A stretch of 19,997 nucleotides of DNA from Bacteroides_E sp964522975 (GTDB taxonomy: Bacteria > Bacteroidota > Bacteroidia > Bacteroidales > Bacteroidaceae): NCBI GenBank assembly GCA_964522975.1, contig CAZFXK010000041.1:1-19997 (forward strand), given 5' to 3'. Position numbers and translations under genes: made by a program. Shown here piece by piece: positions 1 to 7,494 of this stretch; the first letter of the stretch is position 1, and each line of letters starts with the position of its first letter. The notes beneath the pieces were generated by a model. That model saw only the letters and a list, made by a program, of their open reading frames with translations. It had not been told where the DNA came from and made no database searches.

Positions 1-90
1 CTGGGACCAATGCCTTATCTGTCAGGGACCGATGCTTGGTAGGTCTGGGATTGAAGGGCCTTCGGTCTGGGACCTACTAACCATCAAGTT
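1..90. repeat. Degenerate 22-nt tandem repeat, cut by the left edge
   Basis: Four consecutive 22-nt units start at positions 1, 23, 45 and 67. They begin CTGGGACC, CAGGGACC, CTGGGATT and CTGGGACC, and the first three end in GT. The rest of each unit is more variable. The junction between the third and fourth units reads GGTCTGGGACC, a small palindrome. A longer stem pairs TGGTAGGTC (about 38-46) with GACCTACTA (about 71-79), with GAAGGGCCTTC inside it. The period is not a multiple of three, so it does not look like coding repetition. The array probably continues to the left of the window. The function is unknown. Confidence 0.6.
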
Positions 91-179
91 ATAATGAATG
101 GGGTTATTTATGCTTTCAGTATTATAAACTCTTGCTTACACAGGTTATAAGGAGAGAATGAATTATGGATAGATACCAA

Positions 180-208
180 TTGAATACTCTATATTTTTAT
201 TATTTTTG
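180..208 (+). promoter_or_regulatory. Bacteroidota-type promoter for the transglycosylase/MgtC pair
   Basis: TTG at 180-182 and TATTTTTG at 201-208 match the Bacteroidota -33 and -7 (TAnnTTTG) elements with an 18-nt spacer. Transcription would start near 214, leaving about 30 nt before the ATG at 245. The call rests on motif match only. Confidence 0.5.
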
Positions 209-244
209 TAATAACTATAATTGACATGATAAAACTAACCCACA

Positions 245-1204
245 ATGAAGAAGACTAAAGCTTTCAACGCAATATATATTATTCTTATCGTTGCATTAAT
301 ACCTTATTTAATGGGAAGTACTTCCCTTATCTCGGACTCTAATTCTCGAATAATGGAATCTAGCACTCCTGAAGTTCCTGAATTTGTTACTTTCGCCGGA
401 GAAAAACTAGTGCTGGACCGATACGATAAACGAGAAAAAATGGATAGAGAATTAATGTCTTTTTCATTTATGCACTCAAATAGTCATCTCATCCTTAAGC
501 GGGGCAACCGTTTTTTCCCAGTCATTGAACCTCTTTTACAAAAAAACAATATACCCGATGACCTAAAATACTTGATGGTCATTGAAAGTTCCATGAACCT
601 ACTCTCCCGTTCTCCTGCCGGTGCTGCAGGATTATGGCAATTCATGCCTGCAACAGGTAGAGAATATGGTTTAGAAGTAAACAAGAACATAGACGAACGT
701 TACCATATTGAGAAATCTACAATAGCAGCTTGTAAATATTTAAAAAAATCGTATCAGAAATATGGAAGTTGGCTGGCTGCAGCTGCATCATACAATGGAG
801 GACAGAATCGTATTACTACTGAATTCCAAAGACAAGGGGTAGATCAGGTAACCGATTTATGGTTAGTTGAAGAAACTTCCCGCTATATTTATCGCCTGAT
901 AGCGGCCAAGCTATTTTTTGAAAATCCACAACAATTTGGCATCCATCTAAAAAAAGATCAACTGTATCCTCCGTTAAAATATAAAGAGATAACCATTACG
1001 AAAGAAATTGCTAATTTATCAAGCTTTGCCAAACAGCAAGGAATTAATCTAGCCTTATTAAAAGACTATAATCCTTGGCTAAGAGGCTATAATTTAGAGA
1101 ATCGTAGCGGACGAACATATGTATTGAAAATCCCCACAGGAAAGGGACTGTTTTATAACCCCAAGGAAATTGTACCCCATAATGAAAATTGGGTTATACA
1201 CTAA
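245..1204 (+). CDS. Membrane-anchored lytic murein transglycosylase, MltD/SLT type
   Basis: The 319-residue protein belongs to the soluble-lytic-transglycosylase fold. Such enzymes cleave the MurNAc-GlcNAc bond of peptidoglycan to form 1,6-anhydroMurNAc. Residues 8-27 are a hydrophobic signal or anchor segment with no lipobox, so the enzyme should act in the periplasm. The catalytic domain covers about residues 90-220. It has the family motif VIESSMN with the catalytic glutamate at E114, then GAAGLWQFMPATG (126-138) and ASYNGG (181-186). E. coli MltD ends in LysM repeats. Here the last 70 residues hold at most one degenerate LysM-like stretch (about 250-290), so the protein is short for MltD. 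The ATG at 245 is 37 nt downstream of a -7 element, and the MgtC-like gene begins 12 nt after the stop, suggesting one transcript. The enzyme class is secure; the exact subfamily is less so. Confidence 0.85.
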   Translation: MKKTKAFNAIYIILIVALIPYLMGSTSLISDSNSRIMESSTPEVPEFVTFAGEKLVLDRYDKREKMDRELMSFSFMHSNSHLILKRGNRFFPVIEPLLQKNNIPDDLKYLMVIESSMNLLSRSPAGAAGLWQFMPATGREYGLEVNKNIDERYHIEKSTIAACKYLKKSYQKYGSWLAAAASYNGGQNRITTEFQRQGVDQVTDLWLVEETSRYIYRLIAAKLFFENPQQFGIHLKKDQLYPPLKYKEITITKEIANLSSFAKQQGINLALLKDYNPWLRGYNLENRSGRTYVLKIPTGKGLFYNPKEIVPHNENWVIH

Positions 1205-1216
1205 AACTAAAATAAC

Positions 1217-1870
1217 ATGGAATGGGAACATATACTCAGACTTATAGCAGCCGGGGTTTTTGGTGGAATCATTGGACTCAATAGAGAGTATCGAGCAAAA
1301 GAAGCAGGCTATAGAACTCACTTTTTAGTATCAGTAGGAAGTGCTTTATTAATGATTGTATCTCAGTATGCTTTCATTGATTTAGCACAAGAAGAGGGCT
1401 ACTCTGTTGATCCTGGCCGCATTGCTGCACAAGTAGTAAGTGGCATTGGTTTTTTAGGTGCGGGCACCATAATATTGCATAAACACTTTGTACGAGGGCT
1501 AACTACTGCGGCAGGTATTTGGACAACAGCCGGAATTGGTCTGGCTGCAGGAGCAGGTATGTACATAATAAGCATCATAGCCACTATTTTAACTCTTATT
1601 GGTTTAGAAGTTTTAGGTATGATATTTAAACAGGTAGGCAGAAGAAATTCCGCCGTGGTATTCTCTACTTCCAAACCTGAAGAAATAAAACAGACTATTG
1701 ATTTGTTAATAAGACATAGATATTTAATTATCTCTTACGAAATGACAGAAACAAATACGGAACAGCTTATTGTAACCATATTATTAAAAGCACCTAAAGA
1801 ATATGGAGAAGGAGAGCTTTTAAGTTTACTCCATAAAAACCCCAACATAATGATTATTAACGTTGAATGA
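1217..1870 (+). CDS. MgtC/SapB family inner-membrane protein
   Basis: This 217-residue protein matches the MgtC/SapB family throughout. It opens with a hydrophobic helix and the family signature GGIIGLNREYRAKEAGYRTH (about 16-35). It continues with VSGIGFLGAGTII (about 74-86) and the segment VRGLTTAAGIWTTAGIGLAA (92-111), giving about four or five membrane helices by residue 135. The remaining 75 residues are soluble, where MgtC proteins carry an ACT-like domain. Family members are linked to survival in low magnesium and to modulation of the F-ATPase, but many do not transport magnesium themselves, so no transport activity is claimed. The gene starts 12 nt after the transglycosylase gene and probably shares its promoter. 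No convincing terminator follows. The family call is secure; the physiological role is not visible from sequence. Confidence 0.85.
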   Translation: MEWEHILRLIAAGVFGGIIGLNREYRAKEAGYRTHFLVSVGSALLMIVSQYAFIDLAQEEGYSVDPGRIAAQVVSGIGFLGAGTIILHKHFVRGLTTAAGIWTTAGIGLAAGAGMYIISIIATILTLIGLEVLGMIFKQVGRRNSAVVFSTSKPEEIKQTIDLLIRHRYLIISYEMTETNTEQLIVTILLKAPKEYGEGELLSLLHKNPNIMIINVE

Positions 1871-2154
1871 GGGGGACTACAAACAAAAACTTTTTCATCT
1901 TTTGCTATAAAAGAAAACAAAGATCTATTTTAAAAAGATGTGATTAATCTATTTATTCGTATAGGTTATGGAAAGTTTTACTGGACACAAAAGATAAATG
2001 CTATATGAAATTATAAAACTGACTATCATACAACTTACGAACAAATTAAACAACCCAAATATCATTCAAACTCCTCACCTATTGCATGATTGATATACAA
2101 CAGTTTACTATACTTTTTTTCACTAAAACATCGTAATTTACAATTATTATATAT
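1871..2154. other. AT-rich intergenic stretch without a recognisable gene
   Basis: Between the MgtC-like gene and the B12 operon promoter I see no supportable coding region, RNA or repeat. A weak AT-only hairpin (TCTTTT, five-base loop, AAAAGA, near 1897-1913) could contribute to termination but lacks a G-C stem. Confidence 0.4.
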
Positions 2155-2162
2155 TATCTTTG
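2155..2162 (+). promoter_or_regulatory. -7 promoter element of the B12 uptake operon
   Basis: TATCTTTG is an exact match to the Bacteroidota -7 element TAnnTTTG and lies directly before the cobalamin riboswitch. Transcription would start at about 2167, where the aptamer begins. A good -33 TTG is not visible at the usual distance. Confidence 0.5.
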
Positions 2163-2167
2163 TGACA

Positions 2168-2356
2168 GATTTTGGTATCATACTTTCTATCCTACGGAAA
2201 TATGAAAAAGGGAATCAGGTGTAAATCCTGAACAGTACCCGCTGCTGTAAGCTTCACACAAAGTCTTTGAAAATACTCAAACCACTGTTCAAAAATGAAT
2301 GGGAAGGACAATTCAAAGATGAAGCAAGTCAGAAAACCTGCCAAGATTGATTAGTT
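2168..2356 (+). promoter_or_regulatory. Cobalamin (adenosylcobalamin) riboswitch
   Basis: The segment carries the conserved blocks of the cobalamin aptamer in order: GGGAATCAGGTG with AAATCCTGAACAGTACCCGC (about 2210-2232), GCTGCTGTAAGC (2231-2242), ACCACTG (2281-2287), GGGAAGG (2301-2307), and the B12-box form AAGTCAGAAAACCTGCC (2326-2342). When adenosylcobalamin binds, these elements reduce expression of downstream uptake genes. No T-run terminator follows the aptamer. The region to 2502 holds short AT-rich stems (for example ATTAAT, five-base loop, ATTAAT at 2387-2403), so control may act on translation or through another structure. The btuB start codon lies about 145 nt downstream. Confidence 0.93.
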
Positions 2357-2502
2357 TTAAAGCTTTCGGGAAGTAGAGCTGAAGACATTAATGAGAAATT
2401 AATCTGTAGTATTTTCTATTTAAGTATTCGTATTTCTTATTTATAAATCTTCATTTATTATATTTTCCGCAAGCTATTTGATAATATTCAATTGGCTAAA
2501 GA

Positions 2503-4557
2503 ATGTATTGTATTCGTTTCTTAAAGACTTTCTTACTTCTGACATTATTGTTCTCTTTTCATCAAAGTTTAAATGCTCAGAGTAAACTAGATAGCTTACA
2601 GCATCTACAAGAAATAGTAGTTACAGCTAAGAGTTATAAAGAAGTTATCCCTGCTCAAAAACTTAGCGGAGAAGAATTAAAAACTTTAAATAGTTTTTCA
2701 GTAGCTGATGCCATTCGATATTTTTCCGGCATTCAGGTAAAAGATTATGGTGGTATTGGCGGAATTAAAACCGTGAACATAAGAAGTATGGGAACACATC
2801 ATGTTGGCGTGTTCTATGATGGTATTCAACTAGGGAATGCCCAAAATGGGACAATTGATTTAGGGAAATTCTCTTTAGATAACATGGATGAAATTTCGGT
2901 GTATAATGGTCAGAAAAGTGAAATATTCCAACCTGCAAAAGATTTTGGCTCATCTGGAGCAGTCTATCTACGCTCACGTACCCCTAAATTTCAGAAAGGG
3001 AAAAAATTCAATCTAAAAGGGACCGTTAAGGCAGGATCATTTGACCTAATTAACCCATCCATCTTATATGAGTACAAAATAAGCAACAATGTAAGTGCTT
3101 CTTTCAATGCTGAAGTTATTAATGCCTCCGGAAAATATAAATACAGATATAAAAGAGTTTATCCTAATTCAAATGAAGTAATGTACGACACAACTGCTAT
3201 CAGAAAAAATGGTGACATATACTCATTACGTTTGGAAGGTGGTCTTTATGGTACGATTACTGATGGTTTTTGGAAAGTAAAAACTTACTTCTATGATTCA
3301 AATAAAGGAATTCCGGGAGCAATAGTTAATAACAAATGGAAAAACTCCCAACGCCAATGGGATCGTAATTTCTTTACCCAAGGTTCATTTCAGAAAAACA
3401 TCTACAATAAATATGAAATACAAGCAAATCTAAAATATGCTTATGACTATATGCATTACGTAAATCCGGATACGACATTGATGCTGATAGATAACACCTT
3501 TAAACAACAAGAATTATATGCTTCGGTTGCGAATAAATATTCCATAACAAAAAACTGGGATGTTGCATTGTCTGTAGATCTTCAATACAACACTTTACGT
3601 TCTGATTTAGACGGATTTGTATTCCCCAAACGAATATCAACACTCATTGCTTTGGCTACAGCTTTAGAAATAGGGAAAGTAAAAATACAAGGAAGTCTTT
3701 TAACTACCTTAGTAAAAGAAAAAATTAATTCAGGCAACTCAGCACAAAATGATTCGGTTAATGCTGCACCTAATAAAAAAGAATTTACACCTGCATTTTT
3801 TATTTCTTATAAACCATTAAAAAATCAAGACTTCAATATAAGGGCATTCTATAAGAATATATTCAGAATGCCAACTTTTAACGACTTGTATTATACAGAT
3901 ATTGGTAATATAAAATTAAAGCCTGAATTTACTCATCAATTTAACGTCGGCATTCAATATGATAAATCTATTAAAAACAAGTTTGTGAAACAACTACAAT
4001 TCCAATTAGATGCTTATTATAATGAAGTGACAGATAAAATTATTGCTGTACCAAAAGGTAGCGGGCAATATCGTTGGATGATGATGAATTTAGGTAAAGT
4101 GAAAATAAAAGGAATAGAAGCATCTTCAACTTCGGTTTATCAATTACCCTATAATGTATTTCTCAATTTAAGGCTCTCTTATACTTACCAAAAAGCACAA
4201 GATTTTACAAAAAGAAAAAGCGAAGAATTACAAAAGATAACCTATGGAGGACAGATTCCCTATATACCTTGGCATAGTGGTTCTGTTATTGCAAATCTTT
4301 CATATAAAACATGGCATTTAAATTACAGCTTTATATATGTAGGTGAGCGTTATCATAATTCGGCGAATATAATAGAAAATTATGAGCAACCTTGGTATAC
4401 ACATGATATGTCAATTATAAAGGAATTCAAAATTCAAAAAACAAATATGCGTATAGCTGCAGAAATAAACAATTTGTTTAGCCAAGACTATGAAGTAGTA
4501 CTTAACTACCCGATGCCTAAACGCAACTATAAAATATCAATAACAGTAGAACTATGA
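2503..4557 (+). CDS. btuB: TonB-dependent outer-membrane receptor for cobalamin (BtuB)
   Basis: This 684-residue protein has a signal peptide ending near NAQ (25/26), a TonB-box-like EIVVTA (37-42), a plug domain (about 50-160, with SVADAIRYFSGIQVKDYGGI and VNIRSMG), and then a long alternating-hydrophobicity beta-barrel to the C terminus. TonB-dependent receptors import substrates across the outer membrane using energy from TonB-ExbBD. The cobalamin riboswitch immediately upstream and the BtuG-like gene downstream identify B12 or other cobamides as the likely substrate. It is longer than E. coli BtuB (about 594 mature residues), as expected for a Bacteroidota receptor. The stop overlaps the next start by 4 nt (ATGA), indicating translational coupling. 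The substrate assignment rests on context rather than barrel residues. Confidence 0.88.
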   Translation: MYCIRFLKTFLLLTLLFSFHQSLNAQSKLDSLQHLQEIVVTAKSYKEVIPAQKLSGEELKTLNSFSVADAIRYFSGIQVKDYGGIGGIKTVNIRSMGTHHVGVFYDGIQLGNAQNGTIDLGKFSLDNMDEISVYNGQKSEIFQPAKDFGSSGAVYLRSRTPKFQKGKKFNLKGTVKAGSFDLINPSILYEYKISNNVSASFNAEVINASGKYKYRYKRVYPNSNEVMYDTTAIRKNGDIYSLRLEGGLYGTITDGFWKVKTYFYDSNKGIPGAIVNNKWKNSQRQWDRNFFTQGSFQKNIYNKYEIQANLKYAYDYMHYVNPDTTLMLIDNTFKQQELYASVANKYSITKNWDVALSVDLQYNTLRSDLDGFVFPKRISTLIALATALEIGKVKIQGSLLTTLVKEKINSGNSAQNDSVNAAPNKKEFTPAFFISYKPLKNQDFNIRAFYKNIFRMPTFNDLYYTDIGNIKLKPEFTHQFNVGIQYDKSIKNKFVKQLQFQLDAYYNEVTDKIIAVPKGSGQYRWMMMNLGKVKIKGIEASSTSVYQLPYNVFLNLRLSYTYQKAQDFTKRKSEELQKITYGGQIPYIPWHSGSVIANLSYKTWHLNYSFIYVGERYHNSANIIENYEQPWYTHDMSIIKEFKIQKTNMRIAAEINNLFSQDYEVVLNYPMPKRNYKISITVEL

Positions 4558-5711
4558 AAAAGAATATATATATCCTCTTCTATTTAGTTTTAATACTACT
4601 TGGGGGTAATGGTTGTCGAGACGATATAGAAATGATTTTATCAGAAGAAGTAGAGACTGGCGATTTACACAAAGATGTAGATTATAAAGGATTCTACTTA
4701 CTGAATGAAGGTAATATGGGATCAAACAAGTCTACACTCGATTTCTTTGATTTTGAAACAGGAAAATACAAGCGTAATATTTATGCAGAGGTCAATCCTA
4801 ATGTACCGAAAGAATTGGGAGATGTAGGTAATGACATAGCCATTTATGGCAGCAAATTATATGCTGTTGTCAATGTATCAAACAAGGTTGAGGTTATGGA
4901 AGCCAATACTGCAAAACGAATAACTCAAATAGAAATTCCAAATTGCCGGTTTATAAAATTCCATGAAAAATATGCCTATGTAACCTCCTATGCAGGACCT
5001 ATAACAATAGATCCTAATTACAAACAAATAGGCTTTGTATCTAAAGTTGATACAACAACACTCAAAGAGGTGGACCGTTGTTTAGTTGGATTTCAACCGG
5101 ATGAATTAGAAATAGTTGGTGGGAAAATATATGTTGCTAATTCCGGAGGATATATGGGAGCGTCAGAAACTTCAGGTTATGAACGAACAATTTCTGTAAT
5201 TGATATAGAAACCTTTACCGAAGAAAGACAGATAGAGGTTGATTATAATCTGGAAAGATTAAAGGCAGATAAAAGAGGGAATCTTTGGGTAAGCTCCAGA
5301 GGAGATTACTACACTCTACCTTCTCGTTTGTTTTTTATTGATAAAGAAAAAGAAGCCGTAACAGATACAATCTTCAGAGCGGCATCCAACTATTGGCTTG
5401 ATGATGATTTGCTATATGTTTATGGTTCTGAATTTAGCTATTTAACAGATGAATGGACTATATCATACTATGTGGTAGATACCTATACCCGTAAAATTGC
5501 CAGGGATCAGATTATTACTGACGGAACAGATAAAAAGATAGAAAAGCCTTATGGAATTATGGTTCACCCTAAGACAAAAGATATATATATAACAGATGCA
5601 GGAGATTATACTTCTCCTGGTCTTTTATATTGTTTCACCAATGATGGAAAGAAGAAATGGGTTGTGCGCACAGGAGATATACCCGGACACTTTGCCCTTT
5701 TACCTATATAA
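4554..5711 (+). CDS. btuG: Surface lipoprotein, YncE-like beta-propeller, BtuG-type B12-binding protein
   Basis: The protein has 385 residues. A short hydrophobic signal ends at C21 in GGNGC, followed by RDDIE. The acidic residues after the cysteine match the Bacteroidota surface-export signal, so the protein should face outward. The lipobox itself is atypical (Asn at -2, Gly at -3). The mature part has repeating beta-rich blocks typical of YncE-type seven-bladed propellers, such as LLNEGNMGSNKSTLDFFDF near the N terminus, SVIDIETF near 220, and PYGIMVHPKTKDIYITDAGD near 340. In Bacteroides, BtuG proteins with this fold sit on BtuB and bind cobalamin with very high affinity. The start overlaps the btuB stop by 4 nt and the operon is under a cobalamin riboswitch. 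The family assignment is based on fold-like repeats plus context. Confidence 0.8.
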   Translation: MKKNIYILFYLVLILLGGNGCRDDIEMILSEEVETGDLHKDVDYKGFYLLNEGNMGSNKSTLDFFDFETGKYKRNIYAEVNPNVPKELGDVGNDIAIYGSKLYAVVNVSNKVEVMEANTAKRITQIEIPNCRFIKFHEKYAYVTSYAGPITIDPNYKQIGFVSKVDTTTLKEVDRCLVGFQPDELEIVGGKIYVANSGGYMGASETSGYERTISVIDIETFTEERQIEVDYNLERLKADKRGNLWVSSRGDYYTLPSRLFFIDKEKEAVTDTIFRAASNYWLDDDLLYVYGSEFSYLTDEWTISYYVVDTYTRKIARDQIITDGTDKKIEKPYGIMVHPKTKDIYITDAGDYTSPGLLYCFTNDGKKKWVVRTGDIPGHFALLPI

Positions 5712-5745
5712 TGAATAAGTATTACTAATTCTTAAAAAATAAGTT

Positions 5746-7056
5746 ATGAAACAGTATTTGTTAAAACCAAGAAACCTAATAATAATCGCCTTTGTATTAT
5801 TGGGTAATGTATTAATTTCTTGTTCTGATGATGATAGCCCTTATGTTTTACAGAAAGAGGATATCAAGATTAATGTCCCGAAAGATGGATTTACAGCTAA
5901 GGTAGATCAACTTTTCAAGATTAATGTGGAAAGCTTTTCAGACGAAGGATTAATTTATGAATGGTTCTTAGATGATGAGAGCATTACAAAAACTAAGAAT
6001 TTGGAATATATGTTTGAAGAAGGGGGAAAGTATGATTTAAAATTAGTTGTAGCGCAAACACAAACTAAATATGAATACCCATTCATCGTCGTAGCGTCTT
6101 TTCCAGAAATAACACAACCCTCCGGTGAGGTTACGCCCTATATAACTCAAGTATTTGACTTTATGCCTGCCATAGGACAGTTTACAAACAAATTACCAAA
6201 GTACGAGGAAGGTGATACACAAAAAACAATGAATGATAAAGTTCTGGCTGCCATTGGTAATAATAAAAAAGGAATGATATCTCTAGGAGGATATGGAGGA
6301 TATGTAGTAGTTGGTTTTGACCATACTATACAAAATATTGAAGGTAAACGTGATTTTCGAGTGCTAGCCAATGCCTTCTATTCAAACTCAAACCCCAAAA
6401 GTAATGCTCCCGAGGGAGGCAGTTGCGAGCCGGGAATTATTATGGTTGCTTATGACAGCAATAAAAATGGTATTCCTGACGATAACGAATGGTACGAAAT
6501 TCAAGGTAGTGCTCATATTGATGCAACTAAAGAATTATGGTACGATATGGCAAAAAAAAGTGGTAATGATATAAATCTTTATCACAACTATGAAATAACC
6601 TACCATCGCCCGGATAGTGAACCAACAACTACAGATGAGAAAAAACAATATATCAAATGGGAAGATAATTATGGGAATTCCGGATATAAAGTAAAAAACA
6701 ATTTTCACAATCAACCTTATTTTCCTCAATGGTTTACAGGAGATAAACTAACATTCAAAGGTACATGCTTACCACAAAATGGCATTGATGAGAGCGGAAA
6801 AGGAAATTATTATGTATTGTATAAATTCCATTATGGATATGCTGATAATGAATTAAATAATAAAGATGATTCAGCAATAGATATAGATTGGACTGTCAAT
6901 TCTAAGGGACAAAAAGTAAATTTACCGGGAGTAGACTTCATCAAAATATATACTGGAGTAAATCAAGAAAACGGATGGATTGGAGAGTGTTCTACAGAAA
7001 TTACAAGCGTAGAAGACCTACACTTATTAGGAGTAGATATTAATACACGAAAATAA
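5746..7056 (+). CDS. PKD-domain surface lipoprotein of the B12 operon, candidate BtuH-class accessory protein
   Basis: The 436-residue protein begins with a lipoprotein signal (VLISC, C26) followed by SDDD, the acidic surface-export pattern. Residues about 45-115 form a PKD/Ig-like beta domain (the FSDEGLIYEWFLDDESI region). A large C-terminal region (about 120-436) follows with many aromatic and glycine residues, including MISLGGYGGYVVVGFDHTIQ (about 179-198) and an Asp/Asn-rich stretch DSNKNGIPDDNEWYEIQG (about 238-255) that resembles a calcium-binding loop. It is the last gene of the riboswitch operon, 34 nt after btuG. Bacteroides B12 loci are known to encode extra surface proteins, among them BtuH, which binds B12 through a C-terminal domain of unique fold. 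Equating this gene with BtuH is my inference from architecture and position, so no symbol is given. Confidence 0.75.
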   Translation: MKQYLLKPRNLIIIAFVLLGNVLISCSDDDSPYVLQKEDIKINVPKDGFTAKVDQLFKINVESFSDEGLIYEWFLDDESITKTKNLEYMFEEGGKYDLKLVVAQTQTKYEYPFIVVASFPEITQPSGEVTPYITQVFDFMPAIGQFTNKLPKYEEGDTQKTMNDKVLAAIGNNKKGMISLGGYGGYVVVGFDHTIQNIEGKRDFRVLANAFYSNSNPKSNAPEGGSCEPGIIMVAYDSNKNGIPDDNEWYEIQGSAHIDATKELWYDMAKKSGNDINLYHNYEITYHRPDSEPTTTDEKKQYIKWEDNYGNSGYKVKNNFHNQPYFPQWFTGDKLTFKGTCLPQNGIDESGKGNYYVLYKFHYGYADNELNNKDDSAIDIDWTVNSKGQKVNLPGVDFIKIYTGVNQENGWIGECSTEITSVEDLHLLGVDINTRK

Positions 7057-7078
7057 AATATTAATCAATCTAAAACCG

Positions 7079-7100
7079 CCCTTGTATAATTATACAAGGG
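7079..7100. repeat. Perfect 22-nt palindrome after the B12 operon
   Basis: CCCTTGTAT and ATACAAGGG flank a central AATT with no mismatch. No T-run follows it. It lies 22 nt after the operon's last stop codon and 6 nt before a stronger terminator hairpin. It could be a first RNA-stabilising hairpin or a protein-binding site. Confidence 0.7.
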
Positions 7101-7106
7101 ATTGCT

Positions 7107-7150
7107 ACAAAATAAAAATAGAGACTCTAAGGTCTCTATTTTTATTTTGT
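7107..7150. terminator. Bidirectional intrinsic terminator, 19-bp perfect stem
   Basis: ACAAAATAAAAATAGAGAC (7107-7125) pairs perfectly with GTCTCTATTTTTATTTTGT (7132-7150) around the loop TCTAAG. The base of the stem is A-rich on one side and T-rich on the other. It can therefore terminate both the B12 operon on the plus strand and the histone H1-like gene on the minus strand. Confidence 0.85.
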
Positions 7151-7170
7151 ATTTGTAAAAGAATAATAGC

Positions 7171-7347
7171 TTATTCTTTTGATGCATCTAAAGATGCTTT
7201 ACGGAATTCTTTTAATGCTTTTTCAATTTCAACTGAAGCCTTGCGAGCACGTGTTCCTGCTGCTTTATTTCCATTTTCAATTTGAGCATTAGCATCTTTG
7301 TTAAAATCTGCTATTAATCCATTCACTTTTTCTATTAGTTCTTTCAT
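7171..7347 (-). CDS. Histone H1-like small DNA-binding protein (Hc1 family)
   Basis: The minus strand encodes 58 residues, starting MKELIEKVNGLIADFNKDAN and ending FRKASLDASKE. The sequence is helical, rich in lysine and alanine, and contains GNKAAGTRARKASVEIEKAL in its centre. This pattern is typical of the short histone H1-like (Hc1-related) proteins conserved in Bacteroides. Such proteins are presumed to bind DNA or nucleoid components. The ATG lies 34 nt downstream of a minus-strand -7 element (TACTTTTG), and the stop is 21 nt from the bidirectional terminator, so the gene is a self-contained unit convergent to the B12 operon. Its short length makes it easy to miss in routine calling. The family call comes from recognition of the sequence pattern, without alignment. 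Confidence 0.82.
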   Translation of the reverse strand: MKELIEKVNGLIADFNKDANAQIENGNKAAGTRARKASVEIEKALKEFRKASLDASKE

Positions 7348-7381
7348 AATAATAAAGTAATTAATTGTTAGTAACTATGAA

Positions 7382-7389
7382 CAAAAGTA
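7382..7389 (-). promoter_or_regulatory. -7 element of the histone H1-like gene
   Basis: Read on the minus strand this is TACTTTTG, an exact TAnnTTTG match, ending 34 nt before the ATG. The -33 element is not clear at the expected spacing. Confidence 0.45.
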
Positions 7390-7482
7390 CACTCTTTAAT
7401 CAAAATAGCGAATTAAACCACTGGTATTTTTTTAAAAACTACTTAAATATGCATAAAAATGAGATTAAAGGACTATTTTATT

Positions 7483-7490
7483 TAAATTTG
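7483..7490 (+). promoter_or_regulatory. -7 element almost touching the start of the AlbA_2-domain gene
   Basis: TAAATTTG matches the Bacteroidota -7 element and ends only 4 nt before the ATG at 7495. If it is used, the transcript would start at or next to the start codon. No convincing -33 TTG is visible. Confidence 0.35.
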
Positions 7491-7494
7491 AAGC

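Noticed and set aside
1..90. CRISPR array
   Set aside because: The units are contiguous and degenerate without unique spacers, and no cas genes are present.
2..94. Open frame through the left-edge repeats (WDQCLICQGPMLG and onward)
   Set aside because: It runs through a 22-nt repeat whose period is not a codon multiple, has no visible start and ends in AT-rich sequence; it is probably not a gene.
149..172. AAGGAGAG followed by an ATG (Shine-Dalgarno-led start)
   Set aside because: The frame encodes only four residues (MNYG) and this phylum rarely uses Shine-Dalgarno sites; it is coincidental purine-rich sequence.
1998..2093. 31-codon ATG frame upstream of the riboswitch
   Set aside because: There is no promoter, no recognisable protein character and AT-rich context; chance frame.
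6371..6574. 67-codon frame inside the PKD-domain lipoprotein gene
   Set aside because: Shifted-frame shadow inside a well-supported gene.
7082..7285. Plus-strand 67-codon frame
   Set aside because: It runs through the terminator hairpins and antisense to the histone H1-like gene.
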